DNA of 64,000 nt, taken from NCBI RefSeq assembly GCF_007954585.1, contig NZ_CP042382.1, positions 124,001-188,000 on the forward strand, given 5' to 3'. Every line of letters starts with the position of its first letter. The stretch's first letter is position 1. Below are positions 63,695 to 64,000 of the stretch, one piece after another. Source of the stretch: Pistricoccus aurantiacus (GTDB lineage Bacteria; Pseudomonadota; Gammaproteobacteria; Pseudomonadales; Halomonadaceae). Position numbers and translations under genes: made by a program. Below the pieces are notes generated by a model, which ran no database searches, was not told the DNA's origin, and saw only the letters and a program-made list of their open reading frames with translations.

Positions 63695-64000
63695 GCAGTC
63701 AGTTGACTCCAACTGCTTTGATGACCAAGGCGAGTCGTGCTTGCGCTTCCGCAAACGTCCTGCTCGAGCTGGGTGATGTGGATGGCGCCTGCAACCGAGC
63801 CTACTATGCCATGTTCGATGCGGCTCGGGCTGCTCTGCTGGCATCCAATGCGCCGATCAAATCCGATATTGGCAGGACTCACAAAGGCCTTCTCAATGCC
63901 TTCAGCGATCACCTCATCAAAAATGGACCGATTCCTAGGGAAATGGGTCGGCTTCTGAAACGTGCCGAGGAAACTCGCCTGATTGCCGACTACAGAAGCG
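63691..64000 (+). CDS. HEPN domain protein, probable toxin (partial, cut by window end)
   Basis: First 103 codons of a HEPN-domain protein, starting with GTG at 63691. The segment GACNRAYYAMFDAARAALLA is the typical HEPN helix, and later AEETRLIADYRS sits where the Rx4-6H ribonuclease motif would be in HepT, here reading RxxADY. HEPN proteins in this context are tRNA/mRNA-directed toxins kept silent by the nucleotidyltransferase. The C-terminus is beyond the window, so intactness is unknown. Confidence 0.82.
   Translation, partial: MSSQLTPTALMTKASRACASANVLLELGDVDGACNRAYYAMFDAARAALLASNAPIKSDIGRTHKGLLNAFSDHLIKNGPIPREMGRLLKRAEETRLIADYRS

Overview
The window is GC-rich chromosomal DNA of a moderately halophilic marine gammaproteobacterium. 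Gene content points to the Halomonadaceae (Halomonas or a close relative): a complete DMSP catabolic cluster, a BCCT osmolyte-type carrier, an NhaD Na+/H+ antiporter, a TRAP carrier and an aru/ast arginine pathway. This assignment is an inference from gene content and family resemblance only.

Layout. 1-1537: the end of an IS1380-type element inserted against a dead PemK/MazF-like toxin. 1597-4914: alkylation repair (Ada/AraC/AlkA fusion plus Ogt), a membrane protein and a HicAB toxin-antitoxin pair. 4985-7746: a Cpx-like envelope stress unit, with a Spy/CpxP chaperone divergent from a response regulator and sensor kinase and a candidate CpxR box between them. 7900-16353: the DMSP cluster, dddD divergent from dddTBC and dddR; DMSP is imported, cleaved to dimethyl sulfide plus 3-hydroxypropionate (probably as CoA ester), then oxidised to malonate semialdehyde and acetyl-CoA. 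16578-26663: recC-recB-recD, interrupted between recB and recD by a BrnT/BrnA module whose toxin is frameshifted; recD also carries an in-frame 135-nt palindromic insert.

26842-30110 is a small AT-richer island: a two-gene TIR-like plus SLATT/DUF4231 operon that looks like an anti-phage system, a small lysine-rich protein, and a second, diverged IS1380 copy. 30638-32011 holds small conserved genes. 32051-37810 is an IclR regulator, a TRAP carrier and a GMC oxidoreductase, probably one catabolic unit. 37830-45187 holds a CorA-type transporter, a structured palindromic element, a very large M14 carboxypeptidase/VWA fusion with a small partner, a DUF3581 protein and NhaD.

45564-51033 is a candidate c-di-GMP signalling operon (periplasmic PstS-like protein, beta-barrel, GGDEF-EAL protein) followed by an AT-rich LuxI-like acyltransferase of the PEP-CTERM-associated family. 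51034-56808 has a TRIC-type channel, an ABC importer, ZapE and CysK. 56888-63078 is the arginine succinyltransferase operon (astC-aruF-aruG-astD-astB, with no astE in view). The right edge holds an MNT/HEPN toxin-antitoxin pair cut by the window end.

The window carries five toxin-antitoxin type loci in different states of repair plus a lone ParD-like antitoxin. The strongest candidates for new biology are the TIR/SLATT operon, the palindromic element inside recD, the M14-VWA fusion and the c-di-GMP operon.
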